Source: Chamaecyparis obtusa
Taxonomy: Eukaryota > Streptophyta > Pinopsida > Cupressales > Cupressaceae
Assembly (NCBI GenBank): GCA_027943335.1
Contig: BSBK01001579.1
Location: forward strand, 448,501 to 512,500
Direction of reading: 5' to 3'
DNA: 64,000 bases
Both the position numbers and the translations under genes were made by a program. The notes under the pieces are model-generated. The model saw nothing but the letters and a program-made list of their open reading frames with translations. It was not told the DNA's origin and made no database searches. Within the stretch, counting starts at the first letter, position 1, and each line of letters begins with the position of its first letter. Below are positions 47,337 to 59,134 of the stretch, one piece after another.

Positions 47337-47865
47337 GTAAACGATACAGAATTGTGCATCTTTTTAGTAAGTTTCTAAAAAGATGGACAATTCTATATCG
47401 TTTACCATTGAATTGTATTATAATTAGTGCTATAAGGATCTTTTTAGTAATTTTCTAATAAGTTTCTAAAAAGATGCACAATTTTGTATCAATGCAAACA
47501 CAATAGTACATGCTACTCCTTTACCATAATTATGCATCTTTTGATATCAATTGTCCTTCATGTCTTTGCAATTTATTAAGTAGACAATTTTAGTAAATGA
47601 TACAGACTTGTGCATCTTTTTAGTAAGTTTCTAATAAGTTTCTAAAAAGATGCACAATTCTGTATCGTTTACCACTAATACTGATATATGACTATTCCTA
47701 GAAATATATTAGCTCTGTATTGAATTTATCTAACATATTACCCTCATTTGGCTGTAGTTTCTATTTTGTGTTCCCTATTCACCTACTATTTTAGTGGTAA
47801 ATGATACAAAATTGTACATCTTTTTAGAAACTTACTAAAAAGATGCACAATTATGTATTGTTTAC
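47337..47865. repeat. Family of about 69-80 bp perfect-arm hairpins, four copies
   Basis: Hairpins lie at 47337-47405, about 47427-47492 (partial), 47593-47672 and 47797-47865. Each has about 31-bp arms of the type GTAAACGATACAGAATTGTG + CATCTTTTTAG and its complement, around a short loop TAAGTTT. In the last copy the loop reads as its complement, so that copy is inverted. Some arms contain an internal duplication of TAGTAAGTTTCTA. Confidence 0.9.
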
Positions 47866-50378
47866 TAAAAAGATGAACAATTGTGGTAAAGGAGCAACAT
47901 GTACTATTGCGTTTAAATATGCTTTGCTGCAAGAAATCTATCAATGATTACTATGGATATTAGTATATTACTATGGAAGAGGAGAAGATTTAGAAGATTG
48001 CAATAAAGATGAATGCAACCTATCATTAGAGGTTTTGTAGGATGTTGTAATTGTTGAAGCAGGTCAAATCAGAGATGAAGTAGTAGATGAGATGGTTATT
48101 TTCATGATTTTAGGATATTTTGTTTTTTGGGGAACATGTTTGTTCAAAATATGGGCATTGTAGATAGCCCAAAAGCCAAGACTGCATGTGACTCTATACC
48201 TGCCCTTTGAGGAGATGACGATAGGAAAACTCTTCATAATGAAGCAAGCAACATTTTGAAATTTGTCTTGCATATCTGAATACATCACCTTCTATAGAAC
48301 TTCATGAGTGTAAGGTGTCATTGTGGTCGTATAAACTATTTTGGACCTTTTGGTCTCAAGGTTGTGAATAAATTGATATAATTTCTCTAGTCTGCCAAAG
48401 TACTATTATGGGATCAAAACTAAATAGATCAGCTAGGGATTTACCACCCACCTACAATCTTAGATGTTCAATAAGTGCAATTAAAAATTTGAAGCTATTT
48501 TGTTTCAAGTTTCAATTTTTATAGTCTATCAAAATGTTGTTACCAATCTATTTAAAATTAACAAGAACAAATAGATAAAGAGTTTCTATCCATCTGCATG
48601 CTCAATGCTTAATAAAATTTGGTGGCTGCTATTATAGAGCATATGACCAAGATTTGTTTTAGGAATTCCTATTGAGTTTGGAAACTGTGACAAGCACACC
48701 ACCTTAGTTTTTGAACAATTACCTTACGAAGTAGTATACTACATTCCCTACTTGCTAATATTTAGGTATACTGCTTGAAATCAAAGGCTATTCAAGTATA
48801 TCTGACATCAGAAGAAAAGGATTCTACCTCTCTTCTTTACTACTTAGGTTTGTATTTATTCAAGAAGATTGTTTACAAGTTGGTTTTAATACTTAGTTGA
48901 CACATGTAATGTCAAATCTCTATTTGTCAAGGTCTTCAAATTAGCATCACTCAGAATTCACTGAGAACTGTTGCTATGTATCAATTCTATACACACATGA
49001 GATTATTTTCAACTACTTAATGCTAAAGGGTATCAAATTATGTACTTCTTGAGGGGGCTTGATGGTGAAGGAATATGTACTCCATATTGGAGGTCACTAG
49101 ATTGAAACCAACGGTGGATAGGGTTGTAAACCAACGGTGGATAGTGTTGTAGACCTAGTTGAACAATATATTTGGTAAATGGAAAAGCATTACCCCTGTG
49201 GATACTACAAGTGATCTGCCAGCCACAAAATTGGTATTTTGCTTCATTGGGTCCACTTAGTACCATGCTCTTACTACACACATTCATTGATTGTTAAACA
49301 CTTTGAAAGTACCCCTTAAAGTTGCACAATAGGTGGAGTCAATCACCAAAGACTATCAACAATATTGCAGCAAGGAGATTTATGTTTAATGCAGAATAAG
49401 AAACTCACATAAAAACCCTTGTTAAGGGTTGTTGAAAATAAGCAACTCACATAAAAACTCGTAATCTAGAGATTGATCTTCACAATAAGCAATTCACATA
49501 AAAACCCCTGTTAAGGGTTGTTGAAAATAAGTCACATTTGCAAGGCTGGTCATAGATGGTCATTCATGGAATTCTTTATCTAACAAAAAATTATTTTTTA
49601 AAAGGGATTTTGAAAGTTTCATTACAAGCCATACCCATTGCAAGCAGTTAACAGTTTCGAAACCCTCCAATAGAAAGACTAAGAACCACAAAATATAAAC
49701 TAGAGCCAAATGAGGGTAATAAGAATACAAAGAACGATGATATCTCAACTCAACTGAGAAAAATCCCCTAAGTCCCGAGCTAGCTAGACAACATATCAAT
49801 CTATAGTTTTGTTTCAAGAACTATGACAACATATACATGCAACATCCAAAAATGAAACTGAAAGAACAAGTGGGTATCAAAAAGCTTTTAAATGGGCTAT
49901 ACCCATATTCAACTTACCAACTACAAAGTGCAGAACCAGATAAAACATTTATTATTACAAGATAAAATGAATGTTACAAGATAAACAAACATACCCCGAA
50001 CAAACATCAGTCATAGTTCTTGAAACAAAACTCAGCTCCTGAAACAACCCGCAAGTAGTGAATAGGAACAGTCGTAGTTCCTGAAACAAAACTCAGCTCC
50101 TAAAAATACCCTCATAAAAATGCAAACATGGGAAGGCCAAAACCCCAAAATGAATCCGAGAAGACCACATACCTGATAGAAATATAAAATGGGGTTAATA
50201 ATTTCCCAAAACTAGAATATAAATTCAAATTCCACCTCTTGGGTGAGAAGATGGATATGCCCATTTTGGTCATATATTCGAGTTTTGATGGTATAACCCA
50301 ATTTTGAAAATGAGCGTTCCAAACAGTGGATTCAAGTCAAAACCTAATTATCCACTTCCAATTCATGCCATCTTCCCA
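47866..50378. other. Non-coding right part of the Harbinger-like element
   Basis: No gene is recognised. It contains a 26-bp duplication AACCAACGGTGGATAG...GTTGTA (49108-49160), three copies of an ACTCACATAAAAACCC phrase with an AACCCTTGTTAAGGGTT hairpin (49390-49540), and two copies of TCCTGAAACAAAACTCAGCTCC-like sequence (50013-50105). ORFs at 48064-48288 and 49033-49287 on the minus strand are open but have no recognisable motif. Confidence 0.45.
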
Positions 50379-50393
50379 CAAAAAAATGGGGCC
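50379..50393 (-). repeat. Right terminal inverted repeat of the Harbinger-like element
   Basis: Read inward on the minus strand: GGCCCCATTTTTTTG. Compare the left end at 25156. It is followed by TAA. Confidence 0.5.
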
Positions 50394-51524
50394 TAAAGAC
50401 AAAAGTGAATAATGAATTGAAAATGACCCCTTCGGGCCTTATATAGCTTTTGACCTAAATTTCAAAAGTGCTCTGTTTTATGTGAAAATTGCACCCTTGG
50501 CTAAATTGGCCATTCTGAATCCATTTTTGGGATCAAAATTGAAATTTGACATCTTTAGATAGCTCAAAATTGTGTTTTAAATTTATAAGGTCAATGTGAT
50601 CAGATGCTTGTGTAGTCACCCTTCTGGTGGTATTTTCTTGCCAAAATCTCATCTCATCATCATTTTCTCAGCTCCTTCATCTTTTTCATCAAAAGTCAAC
50701 TCTATTCAAATATGGTCAACCATGGTCAAAATTGATCAACAGGACCTCCAAATCACTCCAAATCACTTCTGTAGCTTCTTGATTCTTTCATAATTTGTTA
50801 TGAGTTCTCTATCTACAACCTTTTTCTATCAATCATTTTTCTGACGTGTCATCTTTTGATTTCGCTCCTGAGGGGGCGGGATGATTGCATCATTGAATCT
50901 TATAAAATAAATTCTTGAATTAGTCTAATCTGAATCAAAATTCCTCATCACTTGGGGCATCTTTGGGCCTTGTATCTTGTCATCTAGTCATCTATTTGCT
51001 AGATATCTAAGAAATCTAACTTAGATCCTCGAGGATCAAGCTTGGTTCTGGAGATGGTTCTCAAAATCTCATTGGGTATTGGGGCAATCTAATCCTAATT
51101 CCTGAAAGTCAAGCTTCATTCTAGAGATGGCTCTCAAAAACTCTTTCTGACCGTTATCTGGGCAACCTAACCCGAGTGTCAGAAGACTAAGCTTCATTTT
51201 GGAGATAGTCCTAATTCTGAATCAGTCATCATTTAATCAATGGGTATTGGGGAAATCTAACTCTAACTCCCAAATATTGAGCCTCGTTCTGGGTTCAATC
51301 TTCCTTCAAGTGGTAATCTGATTGATGTCTTCGCCATCTAACTTAGGCATCAGAGAATCAGGCTTCGTTCTAGAGATGGTTCTGCAATTTGATCTGATCA
51401 GTGTCTTGTCGGTCTAACCTCGACTTCTGAGGGTTAAGTTTTGTTCTGGAGATAATCCTGAAAACCTCATTATTCATCACATCAAATTATTCTTTGAATC
51501 AATGCGTTGCTCACACATCTATTC
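50394..51524 (+). other. Tat 3' non-coding region before the PPT
   Basis: No coding region. The segment 51010-51470 holds six degenerate copies of a phrase near ATCAAGCTTCGTTCTGGAGA preceded by TCTAACTT (near 51016, 51087, 51166, 51255, 51346 and 51412, spacing about 65-90 bp). Such repeats just upstream of the PPT are common in Tat elements. Confidence 0.6.
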
Positions 51525-51538
51525 AAAGAGGGGAAAAA
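51525..51538 (+). other. Tat polypurine tract
   Basis: AAAGAGGGGAAAAA lies directly before the LTR start TGTAATACCCC. Confidence 0.9.
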
Positions 51539-52535
51539 TGTAATACCCCAAAATTGGCACCTTGCAATCTTAATCAATTTTGGTGCATCCCCTCAAAATT
51601 TTGCATCATCAAAGTCCTATTGTACTAGGCAATTATGTCTCCTAATTGACTTTATTTGATATGGTGTCAAATGCAAAAAACCCAAATTTTCATTAATCAT
51701 ACACTATATTTAATTCCTAAATATTTAACATTTATTGGCTAAATAATCCCTATGATTAATTGATTTAATTACAAAGTCCTAGTGCTTTTAATTAAATTAA
51801 TTCCACCCCCTTTATCTAATACACATCAAATGAATTAAATATTATTTGGTTATTTAAATGAATTATCCCCACTTGAATTTAATTATTCAAATAACTCGGA
51901 AAGCCATCCATGTGGCTATAATTTATTTACTTAATTAAATAATTCCCCCAAATTGTTTCACCTCCCACTAAGGAGATGAAGAGTCAACCGTTTCTTTCCA
52001 AGAAACTCTTCACTCTCCACCTAGGCTCTTCTATATTATGAACTTCTCATTCCCCATTTGAGGAGACAATTTTGAGAGCACTAAAACTCTGTCAAATTAT
52101 TGTCTCATTTTCATATTTCTCAAGCTTTACACATTGCATATTTAGAATAATCTCAATTTCTTAGTATAATCTTGCACTCTCATTTTAATCTAGTTTTCTT
52201 ATTATGTTCTTCGTTTAATTCTCATTTCATTTCAAGCTTTAGATTAACTTTGCATTCTAACTCTTAGATTACAATTGCATTCTCATTCTTAGCTTAATTC
52301 ATTCTAATTCAATCATTTTCTTAGTATTTAAAATCCTTCATTTTAGCTTGGTCTATGGTTGTTGGGCTCTCAATTCTAAGAGTAATTCAAAAACCCCATC
52401 TAAATAGGAGGCAACAGGTCAATTCAATTAAGTGTGTGAAGTGGACAATTCATGTTCATCTTCATATATGATCATTGAGAAATGACCATGTTGAGGTCTA
52501 TGGCTGAATTTGAGGCCCATATTCAGACATAAACA
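51539..52535 (+). mobile_element. 3' LTR of the Tat element
   Basis: 997 bp from TGTAATACCCC to CATAAACA. The last 300 bp match the 5' LTR tail at 3295-3597. CTTAT (52536-52540) follows and belongs to the interrupted chromovirus frame; it is the expected target duplication, whose partner would be outside the window. Confidence 0.9.
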
Positions 52536-54296
52536 CTTATTTCAGTGAGAAGTTAAATGATGCCAAGAGAAAATATTTTATTTATGATCAGTAATTTTAT
52601 GCTATACTTCAGGCCCTAAAGAAGTGGAGACACTATCTACTTCCTAAGGAATTTGTTTTGTATAGCGAACATCAAGCTTTGCAATATTTGAAGAGTCGAG
52701 GAAATTTGAATCAAAGGCATTTTAAATGGGTTGAGTTTTTGCAGAGTTATACATTTGTTTTGAAACAAAGGAGTAGAAAGTCTAATAGGGTTGCAGATGC
52801 ACTTAGCAGAAGGAAAATATTGTTGACAAAGATGCAAATTGAGGTGGTTGGGTTCAAGGAACTCAAGAATTTGTATCTAGAGGATCCTGATTCTGGAGAA
52901 GCTTGGAAGGCTTGTATAGAACTGGTTACTCTAGATAGAACGAAGTGGTTTGATTTCATCATCTAGGATAGTATGTTATTTAGAGGGAGTCAGTTGTGCA
53001 TTCCATGAAGTTCTATGAGGGAGAATCTCATCAAGGAGAAGCATAGTGGAGGATTGGCTAGAAATTTTGGTTGTAATAAAACCCTTACTTTGGTTAGTGA
53101 GAATTATTATTGGCCATAGTTGTAGCAAAATGTCAAGAAGTTTGTACAAAGTTGCAGTGTACATCAGATGGAAAAGGGAGTAAAGTAGAATATAGGGTTG
53201 TATCAGCCATTACCTGTACCAGAGAAGCCTTGGGAGGATATCAGTATGGATTTTGTTCTTGGTTTACCAAGGACTCAGTAGGGACATGAATCAATTTTTG
53301 TGGTGGTTGATAGATTTGCAAAGATGTCACATTTCATTCCCTGCAAGAAGACTATTGATGTTGTTCATATAGCAGAATTGTTTTTCAAAGAAGTAGTGAG
53401 ACTACATGGTTTGCCAAAGAGTATAGTTTCAAATTGAGACTCTAAATTTGTTGGATATTTCTAGCACACATTGTGGAAGAAGTTGAAGATAGATTTGAAG
53501 TTCAGTTCATCACATCACCCACAGACAAATGAACAGACAGAGGTGGTGAATAGGAGCTTGGGAAATTTGTTGAGATGTTTGGTTGGAGATAAGCTAATAG
53601 GATGGGATTTGATTTTACCACATGCAGAATTTGCATACAATAATTCTATCAACAAGAGCACTGGTAAATCACCATTCCATATTATATATGGAAGTAGTCC
53701 CATAAATGCATCTAAGTTGAGGAAGATAGATAAAGGAGAAATAAGTAGTGCTGAAGCTAAGGATTTTGCAAAACATTTAAAGAACATCCATGATGAGGTG
53801 AAGAAGCACATTACCAAGATGAATGCATAGTATAAGGCTAAGGAAAATGAGAAAAGAAGGAATAAGGAATTTTAGGTTGGAGATGAAGTCATGATTCATT
53901 TGCGGAAGGAGTGATTTCCAGTTCATACATATAAAAGGTTGAAAATGAAGAAGTTTGGGCCATGTAAGATATTGAAGAAGCATGATTTAGGAAATGCCTA
54001 TGAGGTAGAATTTCCTACTGAGCTGACTATTTCACCAGTATGTAACATTTCAGATTTAACAGAGTATCATGAAGGGGGTGTTGAAAATGAGATCACAGAA
54101 GCACAGTGGAGTATTCCAGCAACTAGTTCAGATACCAAAGAGATTGAAGATATACTAGATAGTTGTGTTGGTAGAAGCACAAGGAACAGGACACATGAAG
54201 AATATCTGGTCAAATGGAAAGGATGACCTCTTGAAGATTCATCATGGCTGACAAGGGAGGAGGTTAACTATCTTGGTTTTCCTCTTCACACCTGAG
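52536..54296 (+). pseudogene. pol: Chromovirus pol 3' half: RNase H, integrase, chromodomain
   Basis: One frame begins mid-protein with YFSEKLNDAKRKYFIYD (end of RNase H; SEHQALQYL and NRVADALSRR follow). The integrase zinc finger is HSGGLARNFG...CSVHQMEK. The catalytic Asp are in SMDFVLGLP and SNxDSKF, and the Glu is in EQTEVVNRSL. The C-terminal region ends with a chromodomain (HEEYLVKWKG, EDSSWLTREEV). About 13 stops (TAG, TAA, TGA) interrupt it, but no frameshift does. Nearly all stops lie where Gln, Arg or Trp is conserved. The second His of the zinc finger is Asn. The 5' part of this element is missing from the window because the Tat element is inserted in RNase H. Confidence 0.9.
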
Positions 54297-54889
54297 TCGT
54301 GACAGGGTCACTTCTCAAATTACCCTAGGTGTATGATGCAGGAGCATCTTGGGTGTAAGAGCAATCTTGCATCCCCCAAAAATATTTCTAGTTTCTTTTC
54401 AATAAGAGCTATCTTGTGCAGAGCTGCTATTTATGGAAACTTACTATTTTTAACAAGTTGGTCATACAATCTCAGAATGTTCTGATTTCACAGGTGGAGG
54501 TTCATCTTAGTCATATCAGCCTACCAATTCAGTTTCATTGTCATATCATCTGTATCAATGAAATTATTGAGATTTTTGGGTATGAAATCTTTGAGCTCAA
54601 TTTTGAAGGCCCTAGAGGCTCCAGATTGTGATCGACCCCTGGTTGACTGGAGCTTGTGCGAGTTAGGTATTGTAGATCACATCTTGGCATTTTTGAAAAG
54701 TGGTTATAATAGAAAAATAGAGCTACGATTAAAAAGTTATGGCCTCCAGAAGCTGGGCTACCTAAAAACATATTTTGTAATTATTTGGAGCTGACCTTAT
54801 GTAAAAATAAATGAAAATAAATTAATTCTTAGGGAAGTTGGCCTTAAGGGTTAAATTTCTGGAACCTTCTTGTGCGGTGGAAAATTGCC

Positions 54890-54897
54890 TATATAAG
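54890..54897 (+). promoter_or_regulatory. TATA box in the chromovirus LTR
   Basis: TATATAAG in the context GCCTATATAAGAAAGG, about 300 bp before the LTR end. Confidence 0.65.
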
Positions 54898-55046
54898 AAA
54901 GGTCAGTAGTGTTGTCTAGGGTAGTTCTGGGTAGGAGATCTGGGTAACGATTCAAGGCTTTGTCCTATAGAATATTGTAAGGGAAAATGCCCATGTGGCT
55001 TTGCATATTGTAATTCTAAAATTTGAAATTCCACATTTGTGGAGAT

Positions 55047-55052
55047 AATAAA
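55047..55052 (+). terminator. Polyadenylation signal in the chromovirus LTR
   Basis: AATAAA about 157 bp downstream of the TATA box, in the expected R region of the LTR. Confidence 0.5.
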
Positions 55053-55194
55053 AAGCCCATTTTCTGTTCTTGCAAATTGTTGTTGTTTCTCTATTTCTAT
55101 TATGTGTTTGTGGTATTAATGGGAGCATTTTTCATCACTCATCCTCTCTATCACTAATGGTTATGTAAAATAACTAACATCCCTTTTCCATTCT

Positions 55195-57024
55195 CTTCTT
55201 AAGATGCATAGCAAAAATCATACAAAGAGATATAGATCTCTAAATCTTGGAAAGCGCTAAAGGAGTGTCATGGTCATATAAACACTCAATCCTCTTCTGA
55301 CAATAATCCAACTTGGTTCTATGGGAAAAAAATGCAATCCATACCAAGTACAATGCCATAAGATCCAATCGGTGTAATACAAAGGTCTAACATGGTGGTC
55401 ATATCACAAATCTACACTTGATAATCCTTAACCAACAATTTGACTGACACTCTAGCCCCTAAAGCTAAGTCAACCTCCCAACTGACATCCTGTCTAGTTT
55501 CCACTAGCCTGCAGTACTTGACAACTAATAGAGATATAAAAGAATCAATATCTCCTGAATCAAATAAGATAGTAACACTACTACCTTTGATCATAATTAA
55601 GGCCTCTATAAATATTGCTTGATGCTTTGCCTGGTGGTTGTCAACTACTACAAATACTTAGTGGGACATACACATGTCCCCAAATGTAGGCTTTGATGTT
55701 GTCATGCACTGACTACCTTCCATTTGACTTTTTGGACAATCTCTAGCTAAGTGTCCCAAGGAACCACATGGATAACAAGGTCCACATGTTTGATTTTGAA
55801 CTCCCCATGGCCTAGAGTACTACTGACCTCTAGTCCTACTAGATCCACTGAAACCTCCCTTGATGGACTGTTGAGTCTAGGTTGGAGGTGCATCTGTACC
55901 TTGTGGTCATTGATCTCTCCTAGGACCCTATGACTACCACTTCTTGGGCTTGGAGTCCTCATGTCCCTATTGTAGCCTCGACCTCTGATTCTGCTAAGAT
56001 TGTTGCTAAGGGTGAGAGTTCTTAAAGACCCCGATGACTATCTATTATTACCCTTCCAGTAGTTTTTTTGATACCCGGATGATGGTGGTGTAGGGTTATG
56101 GTTGTGAGACCAATCTTGAGAATCACATGTCCTACCCTATAAATCATTTTCTATAAATGCCATCTCTAAGGCCTCTTGAAGGTTTCTTGGAGTGGTCATG
56201 TGAACCCACCCTAATATCCAATCATTTAGTCCCTTAACAAAGTGATTAGCTCGCAACTTCTCTTCTTTAATGTAATCTACATAGGGTATAAGATCAAGAA
56301 ACCTACTCTCATACTACAACATGATGATTCCCCTCTGCTAAAGATCATGTAACTCATCAATGCAATGTCGTCTAAAGTCCTCTGACAAGTACTTATCTCT
56401 AAACCTCTTCAAGAAGGTCTCCCAAGTGACAATATCCATAACCAAGTTACTCTTATACCCTTCCTATCTCCACAATGTACAAGCGCCTCCTCTCAAAATA
56501 TAAACTACAAAATATGCCTTTAGATTTATCCCATAAGGATGGAACCCAAAGAAATGATGTAAGCTCAAAAGCCATGCCTCATCCTCTATGCCAATAATAG
56601 ATCCTAAAAGGAGTGGTCGCTAAAGGTGAAGGAGCTCTCTAATATGATCCCCTATACCATGAGCTACCCTTTATACTACCTCTAAACTATCTCAGGTTGT
56701 TGTTTTGGGATATGTATAAAATTATGCTCAACCCGACTCTCGACATGGCTAGGAGGACTCCTAGTCCTCTCTATTTTTTGACCTATGACCCTTTGAAACC
56801 TTGTGTCCTACATGTGGAACCACTAGTGGTAATCTATCATGGATAACACCAATAAGGTTCTGAAGTGGATTAAAAATTTCTTGGTTTGGGTTTGGTGGCT
56901 ATTCAAGAGGGGGTTCCTGATTCCCTCCTAAAACCTAAACTTCCTACTCCACATCCTCACATACCGATAGAGCATGTGTAAGGCCTCTTCTACGTTTGTG
57001 AGCTTGTCATGTAGATGGATGCAT
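55195..57024 (-). pseudogene. gag: Minus-strand gypsy gag-protease, truncated by the chromovirus
   Basis: The minus-strand start is at 57024 (MHPST, TAG, QAHKRRRG). Gag is readable to about 55980 with several stops (MDIVTWETFLKRFRDKYLSE, DELHDL, ANHFVKGLNDWILG). A zinc knuckle CYPCGSLGHLARDC lies near 55735-55780. The protease core is ILFDSGDIDSFIS (about 55550; the usual Ala after DSG is Asp). Downstream, GSYGIVLGMD and HRTKLDYCQKRIECL are readable with a frame change near 55335. The frame ends at codons for Arg-Met-Glu-Lys-Gly (about 55195), where the chromovirus LTR begins. It resembles the gag-protease of the Tekay-type element but is clearly older. Confidence 0.8.
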
Positions 57025-57089
57025 CCTATAAGTTTAAGTAAAAATTAAAATGATAAATGTAATGGTTTAAGGTTCTAAGTGTTGAAACT

Positions 57090-57105
57090 GAGCTCTGATA
57101 TGAAA
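57090..57105 (-). other. Degenerate primer-binding site of the minus-strand gypsy element
   Basis: The minus strand reads TTTCATATCAGAGCTC, matching TTTGGTATCAGAGC at most positions. The adjacent sequence to the right should be its 5' LTR. Confidence 0.6.
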
Positions 57106-58254
57106 ACATCGTACCAAAAATCCAAGGGTAAAATGCACAAACATTTATTTTAAAACATATTAATTAACTAAAGTTGCATATTGACATGGTTTGAGTGTTT
57201 AAAAGTTCATACAAGGAGATATGATGTTGCTAGGAAATTTAATTCTAAAGGGTAACTGGGTTAATGCTGACTAGGTAAATGAGGGGAATCATGACAAGCG
57301 TAGAACAAAATTTTCAATGTCCCTCAATCAGGTAAAACATCAAGGTTAAATCGAGTTCTACAATTGGTTTGGTTTAATTATTTAATTCAAGACCAATTCA
57401 CTTTAATGTAATAAATAAATTTTCCTAGAGAAATTTCCCTTGTTACCCTGGTTACCAAAAAATATTAAAATTAATACCTCATAAAATAAATAATTGTGTG
57501 ATTTAAATTACTCCCTTGCCTAGGTTAAATTAATCAAATTAAATTAATTAAAATGTACTATAAAAACTAGCTTTATGCTAGATGGTTAATCAATTAATAA
57601 TTTAACCCCTAAGTAAATTTCCATAAACAAATTAAATCATTACATTGGTTGTTTATTAATTACAACATTATTTAAGTTAACATTTATAAGTAGGTGTTAA
57701 AACCCTCAACGGTCATATTTTATTACAAAAGAACAATAAAAGTTCATTATCATGTATTCGTTAAATCTGGGCATCAAATAAATAATACTTCTCAAAATTC
57801 CCACTAAATAAATTTTAATAAAAAGAAATAAATAAAATAAATTACTAAAACCAATACCCAAATATAAATTTTTAAAGAAAAAAAACTTACACAATTAAAC
57901 CCTTGTTAAAATAAAATCATTAAAGAGATATGAACTTTAAATAATGAAATAAAATTGGGAAACCCTAATTAGGGCATGACCCAAGTGGGAGGAAAAGGGA
58001 AAATAGAGATTAATTTTGAATAATGTTTTCTCCTCCCACTTCTCTCTCCTGTCCAAACTCTACAAACCCTAACTCAAAATTATGGTTAGGGCACATTTTC
58101 CATTTTCTCCAAACTTCATCTCTCCCCTCCTTTGCTTCTCTTCTCTCTTCTCACATTTTGTGAAGGTTACTATGGAGGGATGAAGGAGATCTTCTAAAAA
58201 AAAGGCATAATCTCTCTCTTCTATTTTTTTTATGAGACTTTGTTTTATTTTAAT

Positions 58255-58405
<151 letters not shown>

Positions 58406-58489
58406 CTTTTAAAGTGTGGGGGAGGCTATGAGCTCCTCCCCATAGTGATTTCCCTATTGCAATCCCCCTTCCAAAGGGGTTGTGGGTGG

Positions 58490-58690
58490 TGGTGTCTCAG
58501 TGGCCACCACGATAGTGGTCGTGACCACTATCATGGTGCCCCTGGCGACCACCACTACAGTGGTCATGGCCATTGTCATGGTGCCATTAGCAACCACCAT
58601 AGAAGCAGTTAGGCCACAACCTTAGTGTCGTTCAATGGTCACGCTCACCACTATCATGGCATCAACTGGTGTGGGCCACTGGGTTGAGCA
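58490..58690. repeat. GTGGTC/GACCAC inverted-repeat cluster
   Basis: It includes the near-perfect palindrome GATAGTGGTCGTGACCACTA (58512-58533) and repeated ACTATCATGGTGCC, GCGACCACCACTAC, AGTGGTCATGGCC and GCAACCACCAT blocks. It is GC-rich compared with its surroundings. Confidence 0.7.
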
Positions 58691-58750
58691 CACCCCCTTG
58701 TGGTGTAGGGTTTCAATACATCAAACAGTTTGATTTTTTTTTATAGAGAT

Positions 58751-58755
<5 letters not shown>

Positions 58756-58807
<52 letters not shown>

Positions 58808-58814
58808 CACACAC
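58756..58814. repeat. Compound microsatellite (TA)n-GA-(CA)n, inverted relative to its neighbours
   Basis: (TA)n from 58756 to 58797, then GACACACACACACACAC. This is the reverse complement of the GTGTGTCTATATA junction at 58279 and 58943. Confidence 0.95.
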
Positions 58815-58878
58815 TAGCTAATTCAAAGGGCATAAATATAAAAAGAAAATCAACAAAAAATAGAAACCCTAAAATAAT

Positions 58879-59134
<256 letters not shown>

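Larger units (their letters stand above)
25156..50393 (-). mobile_element. PIF/Harbinger-like composite DNA transposon with captured host-gene pieces
   Basis: The proposed left terminus is GGCCTTGTTTGTTTG (25156). The right terminus read inward is GGCCCCATTTTTTTG (from 50393). Both ends also share an inner CATTTTCAAAATTGG (near 25309 and 50303, inverted). The flanks TGA (25153-25155) and TAA (50394-50396) fit a decayed 3-bp TAA/TTA duplication. The content is a PIF transposase remnant and its Myb/SANT-like partner on the minus strand, a GRF zinc-finger gene on the minus strand, AUX/LAX exon 1 and a HAK/KUP 3' piece on the plus strand, many inverted-repeat modules and a nested gypsy element (29229-42338). 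The net length without the gypsy is about 12.1 kb. The boundaries are inferred; the transposase and partner genes are firm. Confidence 0.6.
3295..52535 (+). mobile_element. Large Tat-lineage Ty3/gypsy retrotransposon carrying three nested insertions
   Basis: The ends are defined by a 5' LTR tail (3295-3597) homologous to the end of a full 3' LTR (51539-52535), a PBS at 3601 and a PPT at 51525-51538. The internal order gag, protease, G-patch-like segment, RT, RNase H and a second archaeal-type RNase H is that of the Tat lineage. The antisense ORF and long 3' non-coding region also fit Tat. Insertions are a copia element (11738-18876), a Harbinger-like element (25156-50393) and a minus-strand LTR element that removed or displaced the 5' two thirds of the 5' LTR. 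The 3' end joins a chromovirus RNase H at 52536. Confidence 0.8.
54297..55189 (+). mobile_element. 3' LTR (and 3' UTR) of the chromovirus
   Basis: It ends in AACTAACA at 55189, where the minus-strand gypsy frame is cut. It contains a TATA box (54890) and AATAAA (55047). The LTR start is not resolved, as no clear PPT is visible between the chromodomain stop and about 54360. ORFs at 54416-54631 and 54558-54794 are incidental. Confidence 0.65.

Noticed and set aside
25156..50393. Helitron as the vehicle of the captured exons
   Set aside because: No Rep/helicase sequence or CTRR-hairpin end was found, while PIF transposase, the Myb-like partner and GGCC-type termini are present.
51539..52535. 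Solo LTR inserted in the chromovirus
   Set aside because: A PPT and Tat-type 3' repeats precede it directly, so it is the 3' LTR of the long element that starts near 3295.
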